From assembly GCF_029227915.1 (NCBI RefSeq), contig NC_079886.1, positions 11,675,501-11,739,500 on the forward strand: a stretch of DNA of 64,000 nucleotides, read 5' to 3'. Made by a program: the position numbers and the translations under genes. Under the pieces are notes generated by a model. That model did no database searches. It had not been told where the DNA came from and saw only the letters and a list, made by a program, of their open reading frames with translations. The DNA is from Hydractinia symbiolongicarpus. Its lineage: Eukaryota > Cnidaria > Hydrozoa > Anthoathecata > Hydractiniidae. Shown here in pieces: positions 1 through 11,800 of this stretch (the first letter of the stretch is position 1; each line of letters opens with the position of its first letter).

Positions 1-526
1 TAAGTCCATGGGAAAGGGCCTAAGTCCATATTAAATTCAATTTAAATAAAAACAAAAGGACCTAAATTCATTTATTCTTAGAACAGCCCAGCATTTTATC
101 GTTGGTTGTAAGTAGATGAAAAAATTGAATATAGTGTATTAATGATCCAATGGTGATAAAGAAAAGCAACAAAACCTGCATAGTGGGTTTTCATATGTGG
201 TTATAAGTCCTTATAATTTAAATTAGTAAGCATTAAAGACGCCCAAGTCCTTTTTGTTGTTTTTACTTGGTAGCACATGACTTTTTACTTTGCCAATAAC
301 AGCTTTTGATCCAAGAAACAAAATCATAATCATGGCTTTCAGAAAAGTTTCACTTCCATACCTAAATATTAAAAATGACTTCAGAATCAAGTAAAAACTT
401 TAATCGCAGTTTTCTCAAAATCAAGAAAATGGACTTAGGCCCCTTTAGAATTAAGGCTCTTAGGACTTAGGCCCTTTTAAAATTAAAGCACTCAGGACTT
501 AGGCCCTTTTAGAACCAAGGTAGGGA
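1..526. repeat. Inverted and tandem repeat around GGACTTAGGCCC
   Basis: Near 430-525 a unit of about 32 bp beginning GGACTTAGGCCC occurs three times in tandem. The reverse complement (GGGCCTAAGTCC) lies near the left edge, around 16-28. The arrangement is that of a small inverted-repeat element whose left end may lie outside the window. No coding potential was seen. Confidence 0.5.
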
Positions 527-1466
527 ATTATGAAATTCTGTAATAGTTTAACATTATTTCTATATGAGTAAAATTTTTTTTGAGATTGTCACAAAAGCCA
601 TTTGTTAAGATAATCACGTAATATGGACAGTTTATGTCCACGCAAACTCAAAAATACCTATGGTACAAAATAAATTTTCAAAGGTCCCTAAGAGAAAATA
701 CAGGTTTTTTTCTGACTGCTAGCTACTGTGATATGCCAGTGTAATGTAATGTACTTTGATTTCTACTGGTGACTAACGCAAAATTATGTGAAATATTTTT
801 TTGAACGTATTTTTTTATTTCGCAATATCTAATTGATTATGCATAGTTTCTATGAAGTCCTCACACAGCACTGCAAGTGATTTGTTTTGGTTAGCTCCTG
901 CTGCTTACCCCTTAGGACTGCTGACTGATATATAGAGCCATGCCTTTAACTTCCATTACTCTGCAGTTCTTCTCAAATATGCTCTGCCATCCTCCCATCA
1001 ACCAGGGTTTTTCACTTCAACTATTGCCTAGACTTGTGCTATTCAATCGTCTTTAGTCTTTTTGATGCAGTTTATGGCTAAAAAATTTAAGAAAAATTTA
1101 AGCAGATGGAAAAACGAAAAACATTTGTTATATATTTCAAATGAGTTATTATACTCAGGAGAGTGATATATTCTTTTTTAAATAACTAACTTTTTAGAAA
1201 GTGTGAAAGATGGATGAAAATCGATATCAATTGATCATTGTACAATCACCATCCTTTAAAAATCACATTTACAGCTGGAAAAGTGAAAATATAGCTTTAC
1301 CATTAAAAAGATCAGCCTTTCTTTTAAAAAAATCAAGTTTTTTTATTTTTGATTTTTAAGTACACGTCGTTTACAGTGGCCTGTTAATAGACCCCCCTCC
1401 CCTAAAAAAGAAGAAAAATTTGGCCCACAGTGCACAATATATTAAAATTCTTGCAATTTGTTTTCA
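527..1466. other. Non-coding, upstream of CFAP221
   Basis: AT-rich sequence without a convincing ORF or repeat. A splice-acceptor-like TTTTCAG at 1461-1467 just before the first coding exon suggests that a 5' untranslated exon lies somewhere upstream. No promoter could be recognised. Confidence 0.4.
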
Positions 1467-1475
1467 GAGAAGATA

Positions 1476-4400
1476 ATGCCCAAAAAAGGTAATATCAGTG
1501 CCTTCATAGTGTGATTGCTACAATGTATGTAGTTTTTCTGATGTTTTCCTTAAATGAAATATACTCTTTTTTATTTGTTTAGACATTTACACTACTATTG
1601 GAGAAAACGAACTCCTCCATGTTAGGCCTTGCATTATTCATTTTGATGGATTCGAAGCTGGTGGAAGGTATCTTCGAAAACTGGTAGACATTATGTTTAA
1701 GATTTTTTTTATAATTTTTTATAATAAGCAAACTTTTTCAGATTTTTTAAGTTGTTTAAATAAATAAATAAATGAATGAATGAATGAATGAATAAATAAA
1801 TAAACTTAAATAACTATAAGGTTAATTCCTTAATTTGTACTTACAAGATACGACCAAAACAGTGACTAATAGAGGTCAAATACCATTGGTAACTGTTTTT
1901 GGGAGTTAAGGATTTGTGTCAAAGTTGAATTTTTGCTTAATTTGAATAAAGCAAGGGATAGAAGTTGTGAAGGTCGGTGTCAATAGCAGTGTCACCTTCC
2001 CTCCCCCTTCTCGGTCAAACAGTGTCAACTTTAGCATAACCCCCCCCCCCCCCCCCCTTCACCCCTAACAGTTTACATCAATTGTGAACAGTCCTTAATA
2101 AAAAATGTTCTACTTTAATTACACTTTTTCAAATTACCTGTTTAAAAATTTTGGGAGTTTCATGTTTTGACTTATATATTTATGAACCATCATGAACTGG
2201 TATTTTTTAGTGATAGTTTTGTTATGGTCAAATCCTTCTTTAATTTTTGACTTGTATATATTAATAAGCCTTATTTGAATTGAGGTCAGTTTAGTACAAA
2301 ATTAAAAAAAAAATATTGTTATTTGTTATTTTAACACTATAAAATTAGGATGTGTGAAATTATAAGATGAGGATGTGTGAAATTATATTGTTTTTTATAA
2401 AGTTGAGAAAAAACGTTGGCACACCAAAAAAAAAAAATATATTCTTTCTCAATATGAGCTGAAATTATAGTTTTTTTCCAACTTTCCATATGCCACTTTA
2501 ATTTATGTTTTTCAATGGTGTTTGTTGATACATCGTTTTTAAAATTCAAATTCAACACAAAAATTGGAATGTTTTTAACATCTCAGACTTGTTTAAAGCT
2601 ATTTTTAAAAAGTTGGTCCAACTTTTTAAAATAATCTAAAAGGTTTAGATCAATCAAAATGCTTTTTCAATCAAAATGCTTGTTTTTGTTTTTGAAATCT
2701 AATGTCTGTGCAGTGGAGTTTGATTGCGTAAACTGTGCAGTGGAGTTTGATTTTGTAAACTGTAGAGTATTTTAAAGCATACAAAGATATTTTAAAGATT
2801 TTAAAAAAAAGGACAAAGCAGAATTTAATAAATCTTATTAAGCGATTAAATACAGGAAGAGGTTTTTTGGTATGTCCGAGTCACAAAGTGTAAGGACAGG
2901 TATTATAAAAACACATACAAAAGAATTACAAGCAGACAGCGATGCTCTCATTACTGTGTCTTGTTTCGAAATATCTCCTTGTATTAGCTTAGTTATGTAG
3001 TCATAGTTAGAATAAGATAACGGAAGAAAATTATATTATTCTTTTTTCTCTTATCAAAATTCATTACTCTAGGTATTGCATACTTTACCATTTTTTGGTC
3101 CACTTTCTTGCATTGTTTTGATTGGTAGCAGTTGTCAATATAACTTCAAGTTTGCAACTGCCTCTCTGATTTTGTTGAAACAAATAATTTAAAAAAATCT
3201 GTTTTCGACAAAATTTTATTTTATTTGTCGAACTTGACAAATCGAATTGAAAAAATCAAATTGTGTATCAATGCGTTAACTTCCTTTCTATATTTTTAGA
3301 GAATTATAAATGCGTCTGGAGAATGCCAGAGAATGCATATCATACCACCTTCCACAGATGTCTTTAAAATAAAATACAAAAAAACGGTAAGTGATTTTGT
3401 CTACTGATTACTGGATTTGACATAAAATGAAGAAGAATTTTTACTAAGTGGAAAAACCCCAGACAATCATTAGCAGGAAAAGGCATTACCAGTGGCATCT
3501 TTTTTCTAAACTGGTGTCTATACAAGATTAAATATCTAAAAAATTTTACAAGAAGACACACATAAACATATAAAGCTAGTCTAAAACTTTTTATCTGTGC
3601 GTGATAAAATCCAAAATATCAATCTTTCTTTCAGCAAACTTTTTAGGTTTTCTATTGCACAATATTCTGTGTCACATTATAGGAATCATTTGTTCCTGGC
3701 ATGTACTTGGAAGTATTGATTGAATTCGCGCCAACAGAAAACAGATACCATTGCGATTGTATTCAAATTCATACCAAGGTAAATACTCTGCACTAATGCT
3801 GGAGTTTTTATTGGCCCTTAAAATTTGAATTTTTTTACGTCGTCAATAAAACTGCTGATGTGAGATACATTTCAACTGATTTGCGCCAGCAATTTTTTTT
3901 GTAATGAAATTTTTCAGCTGGCAAAAACTTTTGTCATTCACCTTTAATATGGGCTAGACCTCTCATGAATTCAATTGATCTCCTAAAACAATGACAAGTG
4001 GAAATGGAACACAAGTCCCATTGACATATACCTTCCCGATGATGAACTTTGTTAAGTTAATAGTTCACTGCCAATTGGCTTTTTGTGTTTCAAGATGAAC
4101 TCATTAGGTTATTGCATTTTAAGTTGTATATCGCAGAAGTCGTCGGTGACATGCTTCGAAAATCCTTGTCACGGGCACAGTTCAACATGGACCAAAACTG
4201 TACAGGAGACTCAATTGTTAGAGTCTTCGCAGAACATCTCTCCTCACAAAACCGAGGTCTGCTTGCCTGCTGTGTTATCATTATTAAGAATCGAAAGGCA
4301 CCACAGTATTTCTGTAGCTTTAATGATTTTAGTTGTAATAATGGCCTAACTTACTTAAAATCAAATGTAATTTTTCTTCAGTCGCAATGAGTGGGAGTAG

Positions 4401-5866
4401 CTCAAACAATACCGAAACACAATCAAAAATTACGTCGGCAATTTTTTTGCCTCGCAACTATACGGTATCTTCGTATTTTACGTCGGCAATTACGTCGCAG
4501 TGCGGTATGCCGACGCAAATTTTAAGGGCTCATTTATCTTTTTTTTTATTCTATAGTTTGTTAATTGTTCTTCTAGGGAACATGCAATCTGATTGTGCCA
4601 ATCCATGCCTACTTAGTAATGAACATTTCTTCCTCGTTTCCCAGCAAAATAAATTTCCAACCCACTCATGTTGGTCAGACTGTGGTGAAGAAAATTGTAT
4701 TTAAAAATAATGCAGCAGCTGATTTTGATTTTCAAATTGGATTTGTTCAGAAACAGTCTGTGTTTAGTGTAGAACCAACTTCAGGTACTTTTTGTGTGTT
4801 GACAGACTTTTTCATCAGATAAGTTCTATTTTTACTTATTAATCTTGATTCTCCACAGCCAACATTTCTAGTAGGTTTATCAGTTAAGCTCCATTCTGTG
4901 TAATAATCCTGTCATACAAACCGCTAATTCTATAATACGTAATGAAGATTTATTATATATGTTTTTGACTATATTTAGGATTAATACCAGCACATAAGCA
5001 TGTTGATATCTTTGTTTCTTACACACCTATGGAATATTGCACTACGTGTGCTAAAATACAGGTAAAAATATATATGGCTACAAGGCCTGATCAGAGGTTT
5101 GTGATTGAACATGTGTAAGCTATTCACACATAGACAAAGTCGTAAAACTGTTAATTCAACATTTTAAGGGAAAGCAATCAGGAAAACAAGGTCAGCATTA
5201 ATTATCCAGTATGCTATAAAGACCAATTCTTAATAGTGTCTATAGCTGCATTATTTAAATACACAGAATTTGTGACTAGACATTGTCTACTATGGCAAAG
5301 TATAATATTTCGCACCTTAATTACCAAATTTTTATTAAAACATTGTCACAGCTAGATTATTCAATTGAGTATTTGTTGGTAAAATTTGTAATGTATATTA
5401 TTTGTATATATCCTTTTTTATAGGTTATGGTGTCACAATTTAATTATCAACCTTTCTACTGCTCGTTAACAGGCTCCTCACAACCAGGTCTTGCTTCCAG
5501 GCAAGTAAAAATGGAAACATTTGCAAAGTACTCTTTTGTATTTATTTGTTTATTTATCTTTTGAGTAGATGCTTTGGCATCCTTTTGTATACCTACGGCT
5601 AGAGCTTTTTTTAAAAAAATTTTGAACAAATGATGAAAACTAAGTATGGCATTCTTCATCAAATTTTAAGAATTTTGCAATCTCTTTTTCTTAAATGCTT
5701 CTTTATATTTTTAATCATACTTTCATTTTTGTATAGAGTAAAGTTACAGCAAATAAAAGAAACCCTTACAGGTAAAACAAGAGTACAAAGTCCACTGGAA
5801 CGATCCAGAACCAAGAAACAAACTGACAGTGCAGGGCTGAATGGACATCGAGAAGAAGACACGAAA
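1476..5866 (+). CDS. CFAP221: CFAP221 exons 1-8, ASH/MSP-like N-terminal part
   Basis: The eight N-terminal exons encode a beta-rich ASPM-SPD2-Hydin-type (ASH) region typical of ciliary and axonemal proteins. Seen directly: an HFDGFEAGG stretch, then RIINASGECQRMHIIPP, an APTENRYHCDCIQIH strand pair, the long exon 4577-4784 ending in VEPTSG, and QFNYQPFYCSLTGSS before a charged linker. Each junction preserves the frame. The 5424-5500 exon ends at GCAAGT rather than GTAAGT, so its intron is a predicted GC-AG intron. The acceptor of exon 3 is read as TAGAG|AATT, two bases inside the first AG, because only that keeps the frame. A short exon or extension between exons 2 and 3 cannot be excluded. 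Confidence 0.82.
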
Positions 5867-8800
5867 GTACGTATGTTGCTAGAGAGTTTCTTGTTATTTA
5901 TTGAAAAAAGATTAGGAAAAACGTAATTTAGTCTTTAACTTTATATACAAGTTTCAATTGGCAAACAAGATCAACATTAATATCAATATTCTTGGGTACA
6001 TGAAATGAATAATGAAGGTGGAGATGGAATCTTTGGCAATAGTTTATACTATTTTGCCAAAAATTTATTTCATTATATCATTTATTTTGATATCAGGCCT
6101 TACGACTGTAACAAAATAATAAAAAACATTACTATATAGTCACCAGTTTCAAAATAAATATTGACAGATGTTACATTTTAAAGCAATCAATGTATAAAGA
6201 AATAATTCTGCATTAGCGTACAAAAATTAAAAATCATGCAGCACGTTTCTTTTATATCATTCATCATGCAATTCTTTACACAATACATCTTCATTATATG
6301 CTTATTATACAGTGCCGATCGCGAGTAAAGCTACACATCTTTGAGAGTACGAGTGCAAATAAATGCGAGTAAAATAGTTCAGAGTGAGAGTACAATGCGA
6401 GTGCGAGTAAAATAAACGAGAGTAATCTTTTTAATAACGCGAGTACGCAATAATTAAACTACCCGCGAGTAAATCTTTAAAAAAATATATCATGTTACTC
6501 GCGAGTTATATTAAAGAAAAACATAAGACATTAATTTTAATTCACCATTTAATTTTTTTTTAATTTAGTTTATAATTAAAAAATAAATTTTTAAGTTCAA
6601 CTTTTGTGTCTCTTCTTTAAATGCTTTCGCTACTTTCGTTATGTGAAATCACTTCCAGCATGTTCTTTCGCAAACACAGAGTCAGAATGATATCTAATTA
6701 TAGTTATGGTGATCAATTGCCACATGCAGACTTTGCTTTCTGAATATTTTTCAACAAACATTGCTTTATAACTCAGACAACAATCTGTATAATTTTAAAA
6801 TATCGCCGTAGAAACAGGACGTCACTAAGCTTGTTATCTTTTTGTTTTTGTTGGGATGTTTAAAGATCGAAGCAACAAAATAACGTGAGGGATTTTTTTT
6901 ATAAAAAAAAACAGTTTAATGTTTAATGATATATTTTTTTAAAAAAATCTAAAAATAAAAAATATTTACATCTAAAAAAATATTTACAAAAAAGTTATTA
7001 ACTGAAAGAGTTTTATGACTGCAACATGCATGATTTATAATTTTTCTTTGTTCTGTTGCTACGTCGTATAAATTCATCAATTGCACGTTGACAGTCCCTC
7101 CATGCACCCGGTGCAGCCATGTTGGTTGGATAAAACTTCCAACAAAAAGCTTTAACAATATCTTGTTTGTAGCCATCAATCGCAGGTTTTTTAACTCCTC
7201 GACAATTTCTTCCTACAAGCTCCTTGTGGTCAAATAATTTAGCCAGCAACAGATAGCTAAAGTTTTTGAAAGATGTCGCCCCTTGTCTCACTTCATTGGC
7301 TATCGGCCAGAATTCGGTCGGAATTTCTATAGTAGGAGCTGTGTCCACCTTGTATTTTTTTCTATTTAATCTTTCATTTATTTGAAAATCGTCATCATCA
7401 ATATTCGTCCTCTGCATCGCCTTTAGTGGAGACAACCCCTGGACTGAAGGTAATGCTTCGTCACTGTCGTCGATAAAGTTTGCGGATAAGGCAATTGCAT
7501 TCCCTTCCAACGCAGCTAGTCGCTTTTCTAGTCTTTCAATGATTTGTCGCATAGCAGCACAATCGCACGTGCACTGCTTTGTTTGCTCGGGATAATTCGG
7601 AAAAAGTGTTGTTCTAACGGCAGGTGTTGATTGCAGAGGTCTGGCTGGTGAAGGCGGAGAAAAAGGTAGGTCGGGAAGAATAGAAGTGGATAGTGTCGAA
7701 GTAGGTGGCGAAAATGATGGCAGTGGTTTTCCAGGTGAAACCAATAACTTTAGAAAGGAGAATGTGTTTTCAACTTCATCGTTTTGCGTCTTCGGCGTTT
7801 CTTCGGCGGTGTTTTCCACTTTATCCTTTGGCGGTTCTTCGGCGGTGTTTTCTACTTTACCATTTTGTGCCTTCCGCGGTTCTCGTAAAACATCACTAAA
7901 ATCAACTTGGTAATTTAGTTGTGGGACTTTGTAATTTATTTCTACTAATGAAGGTTGTCTTTTATCAACAGCTGCACTCTAAAAAGAAGTTTATAATACA
8001 TAAATTAGATAAAGAATAAAATTTCTGTGCTGATTCTTACGACAAATTTTTTATAAACTAACATCCTTTTTACTTTTACTCTCATTGTACTCCGGAGCGA
8101 AAAAACAGAGTCATTAAATAAGAAATTCGATTTTCGGCTTTTTTATCCCTTACTCTAACTATACTCGGGAGTACAAAAACAAAGGTTATTAAATGATGAA
8201 TGAAATTTTCGGCTCTTTTATTTCTTACTCTAACTGTACTCGGGAGTGAAAAAACAGAAGTGATTAATAGGGAATTTGTTTTTCGGTTTTTTATTTCTTA
8301 TCAACAAACCAAAAAGAAGGAGCACTCGAAATGGGGAAACAATTACCTGATCATGTTCGTCAAAGAATTATCAATTTAAAAAATGAAAACCTTGGTGTCA
8401 CCGAAATTAAGAAAAGACTTAAAAGTGAAGGATATAATGTTGGAAGGTCAGCGATATATCGTCTTTTTCAAAAGTGGGCCAAGCATCATTCTATCGCAAA
8501 TCTTCCAAGGAAACCGAAGTCACCAATAAATGTTACAAACCCCATTCTCGATTTTATCGACACCTGCATGGAGAAAAACGACGAACTCACTGCTAACAAG
8601 CTTGGACAACTTTTGCTTCAGCAATTTAATGTTAGCTTTTCTACAAGTAAAATCAAAAGATTAAGACGTGGTCTCGGTTGGTACTCCACTGGGACAAAGT
8701 ACTGTCAACTTGTAAGGGAAGTAAATCGTCAAAAAAGGCTTATCTTCGCTAAAAAAGTACAAGAAATGGAAGATGATTTCGGCAATGTTTTATGGACAGA

Positions 8801-11800
8801 CGAGAGTTGCATTCAAATGGACTGGAACGGAAAGGTATCTTTTCATCGCTGGTGGGAGCCAGCAAAATTAAAAGGAAAACCAAAACATCCTTTTAAACTT
8901 AACGTTTGGGGATGCATATCAAAACGTGGCGCATCTCCAATTTTAATTTTTCACGGCATAATGGACAAAGAGTTCTACTCTGAAGAAATTTTAAAAAATA
9001 CGTTGAAACCGTTTATTTCCGATGTATTTCCAGATGGGCATAGGTTTATGCAAGATAACGACCCCAAACACACCAGTTTGAAAGCGTCGCAAGTGATGCA
9101 GGAAAATCAAATAAACTGGTGGAAAACCCCGCCTGAATCACCAGACATGAACCCTATAGAAAACTTTTGGCATGAAATGAAGGAAAAAATTCGAAATGAT
9201 TATAAACCGCACACGAAAGAAGAATTGGTAAATGCAATTTCGGAAATATGGTCGGCTGTGACGCCAGAAAAATGCCGAAAGTATATTTCACACTTACGCA
9301 AGGTAATTCCGAAAGTCATTGAAAGAAACGGAAAGGCATCTGGTTTTTAAAAAACTACTTTATGTAATAAAACTGAACATTCAAACTGAACGGTAAAAGT
9401 TATTTGTATATATACTTTCATTTTAACAACTAATACATTTTTTACTATACTTTTGTTGTTGTTTGTTTTTTCTCTTTTTATCCTCAATGTTTTTGATGAT
9501 ATTGAAACGTAGTTCTGGGCACAGACTTTTTATTAATAGGCAAAAAAAAAATTAAAAAAAAACATGTAATCTCTTACTCTCAGTTTTTTTATGCCACAAT
9601 AAATTTGTTTTACTTTCTAAACAACACAGTCTTTTTCACTATTTAAAATTAAAGTTTAATTTTTTTAACTTAATTTTTTTAAAGTTTACAATATAATATC
9701 TCTCGCAAGAAAAGTTTAATTTTTTTAACTTAATTTTTTTTAAAGTTTACAATTTAATATCTCTCGCAAAAAAAGTTTAATTTTTTTAACCTAATTTTTT
9801 TAAAGTTTACAATTTATTATCTCTCGCAAAAAAAGTTTAATTTTTTTAACTTGATTTTTTTAACGTTTACAATTTAATATCTCTCGCAAAAAAATTAAAT
9901 GTGTTCACGCGCGTATTACTTTGACTTTAAAAACTGTACTTATGTGAGTACACTTGCGAGTAAAAATATAATTAATCATTGAGAGTATGATTAACAAAAA
10001 TGCGAGTAATATCATTTTAGTTGTACTCGCGTTGTACTCGGGAGTGAATTACTCGCACTCTCACTGTTTTATTTTTGTACTCTTACTCTCGAAAATGTGT
10101 AGCTTTACTCGCGATCGGCACTGTATGCTGTTATGCCACACTTAATGATACCTGCCCAACTTTGTAATTATCTTGCCCCACTTTGTAATTATTTGCCCCA
10201 CTTTGTGATACCTTCCTGTGTAATAACTTTTGCCCACTTTGTAATTTCGGAGCTGCCCCACTTTGTAATTTATCATTGCCCCACTTTGTAATTGTTGGTT
10301 TATTTTGCTCATGAATAGCCTTTCAGGCGTTCCCTTAAAAAAAACTTTGATAGGGGGTCGCGCACTATGAATTCAAAACTAAGCACACTGAAAGAGGACT
10401 TAAATTGGAAGTTAGTAAAAATGATAGAGTGAATATATGCTTGCGGGTACATTGTACATGTGATAAAGTATATAAAAATATTAGAGCTGCGCCTAGATTT
10501 TTTTGCAAAAAAAGCAAACAAAGTGTAAAAGTGTTAAGTATTTTTCGAAAGTTTCTCATCACCAGCTAGTATTCTCTCATTAGTTCTGCAATGACACATG
10601 TCCCTATTATTTAAAGCGTTGAAACAATGAAATAACTTCTAAATAATAGCCATCAAGCTGTTGTGAGTTTTGATAAAGTTAGTTGGTTTGTAGCAGGATA
10701 TAGAGAGGTTAATAGCACCAGCATAAAGATAATTCAATTAGTTACATCAAAGTTTTTGGACTGGACTGGATAGGATAATCTTTTGGACATCGACATTAAC
10801 TTACTCAAACGGATTTTGATTTTTGGAATAGTTTTTGGATCGGACACGTTTTTATAATAACCTTTTGTGAAACCAGAATTGACATTAAAAGGAAAACTTG
10901 GAAAGCAAATTTCTTATTCAGATATTGTTATGGAATTGAAGGCTCGTGTTGATTTATTTTCATCCCATGCGAGAAGACGAATATGACCTAATAGCAGAGT
11001 TGATAAGGAACAATGGACAATCTATAATCCCAGTGAAAGACAGAACTGTGACTCACAGAAGCGCGTTCATCAAATACTGGAGATTAAAAAATGATTTGAC
11101 TTAGATTCAAGTAGATTAATTTTTTTTCAAGGTAAACGAGTTCTGAAAAAAGGTGAACTGAATAAAGTAATAGCGAAAACTTTCAAAAAAAGTAAATCAG
11201 CTGGATATAAAAAAACAAGGAACAGAGCTGCAGACGGATATGCGGAAATCAGTGTCAGAAAATCTTTTAATATAGCATTTAAACTATGCTGAATTGAAAA
11301 AGTTCACTGTCGCTGTAAAGGAGGTAGGTTCTCTATATACTGTGATTATGCAAATTAAATGCAGAGGCATGGCAAAAAACCTTACCCTCAGGTTTATTTC
11401 TGACGTCGGATCCCCCTTTCTTATCATCAATACTTGAGAAGGCGGTGATCAAGGTTGCAAAAGCATTGATTTACAATATTTGAGTTTGATTTGTAGATAT
11501 ACCCGAGGTGATTATCACTAAGTCTTTTTGTCATGTTGCTTGCTGTAAAAGAGGTCACGTCGAAATCCTCGAACTGATAAGGCTGCATGTTATGCTAAAT
11601 AGGTTAAAGATTGTTACAGGTCATATTTGTTATGTTATGTTATATTACGAAAAAAACGTTAGCTGCTGTATATTTTTATATCTTATTGAAACGCAGTTAT
11701 AATATCTATGTTATGTTATGGTATAAAAACACTTCAAAAACACTACATTTTTTTACAAAAAGAAAGTCAGTGTATGTAATGTTACAATGCCTGTTTATCA

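Larger units (their letters stand above)
6310..10123. mobile_element. Tc1-type transposon with two divergent genes
   Basis: A 3.8-kb element flanked by TA (6308-6309 and 10124-10125). Both ends begin CAGTGCCGATCGCGAGTA and match perfectly for 29 bp, followed by subterminal arrays of GAGTA/TACTC words over 150 bp or more. It carries a full-length DD34E transposase (8331-9350, +) and, divergently, a two-exon gene for a BEN-like protein (8085-7013, -). The intergenic region holds three copies of a block with an ACTCGGGAGT-type core. Clean TA duplication, matching ends and an unbroken transposase indicate a recent insertion. Confidence 0.93.
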
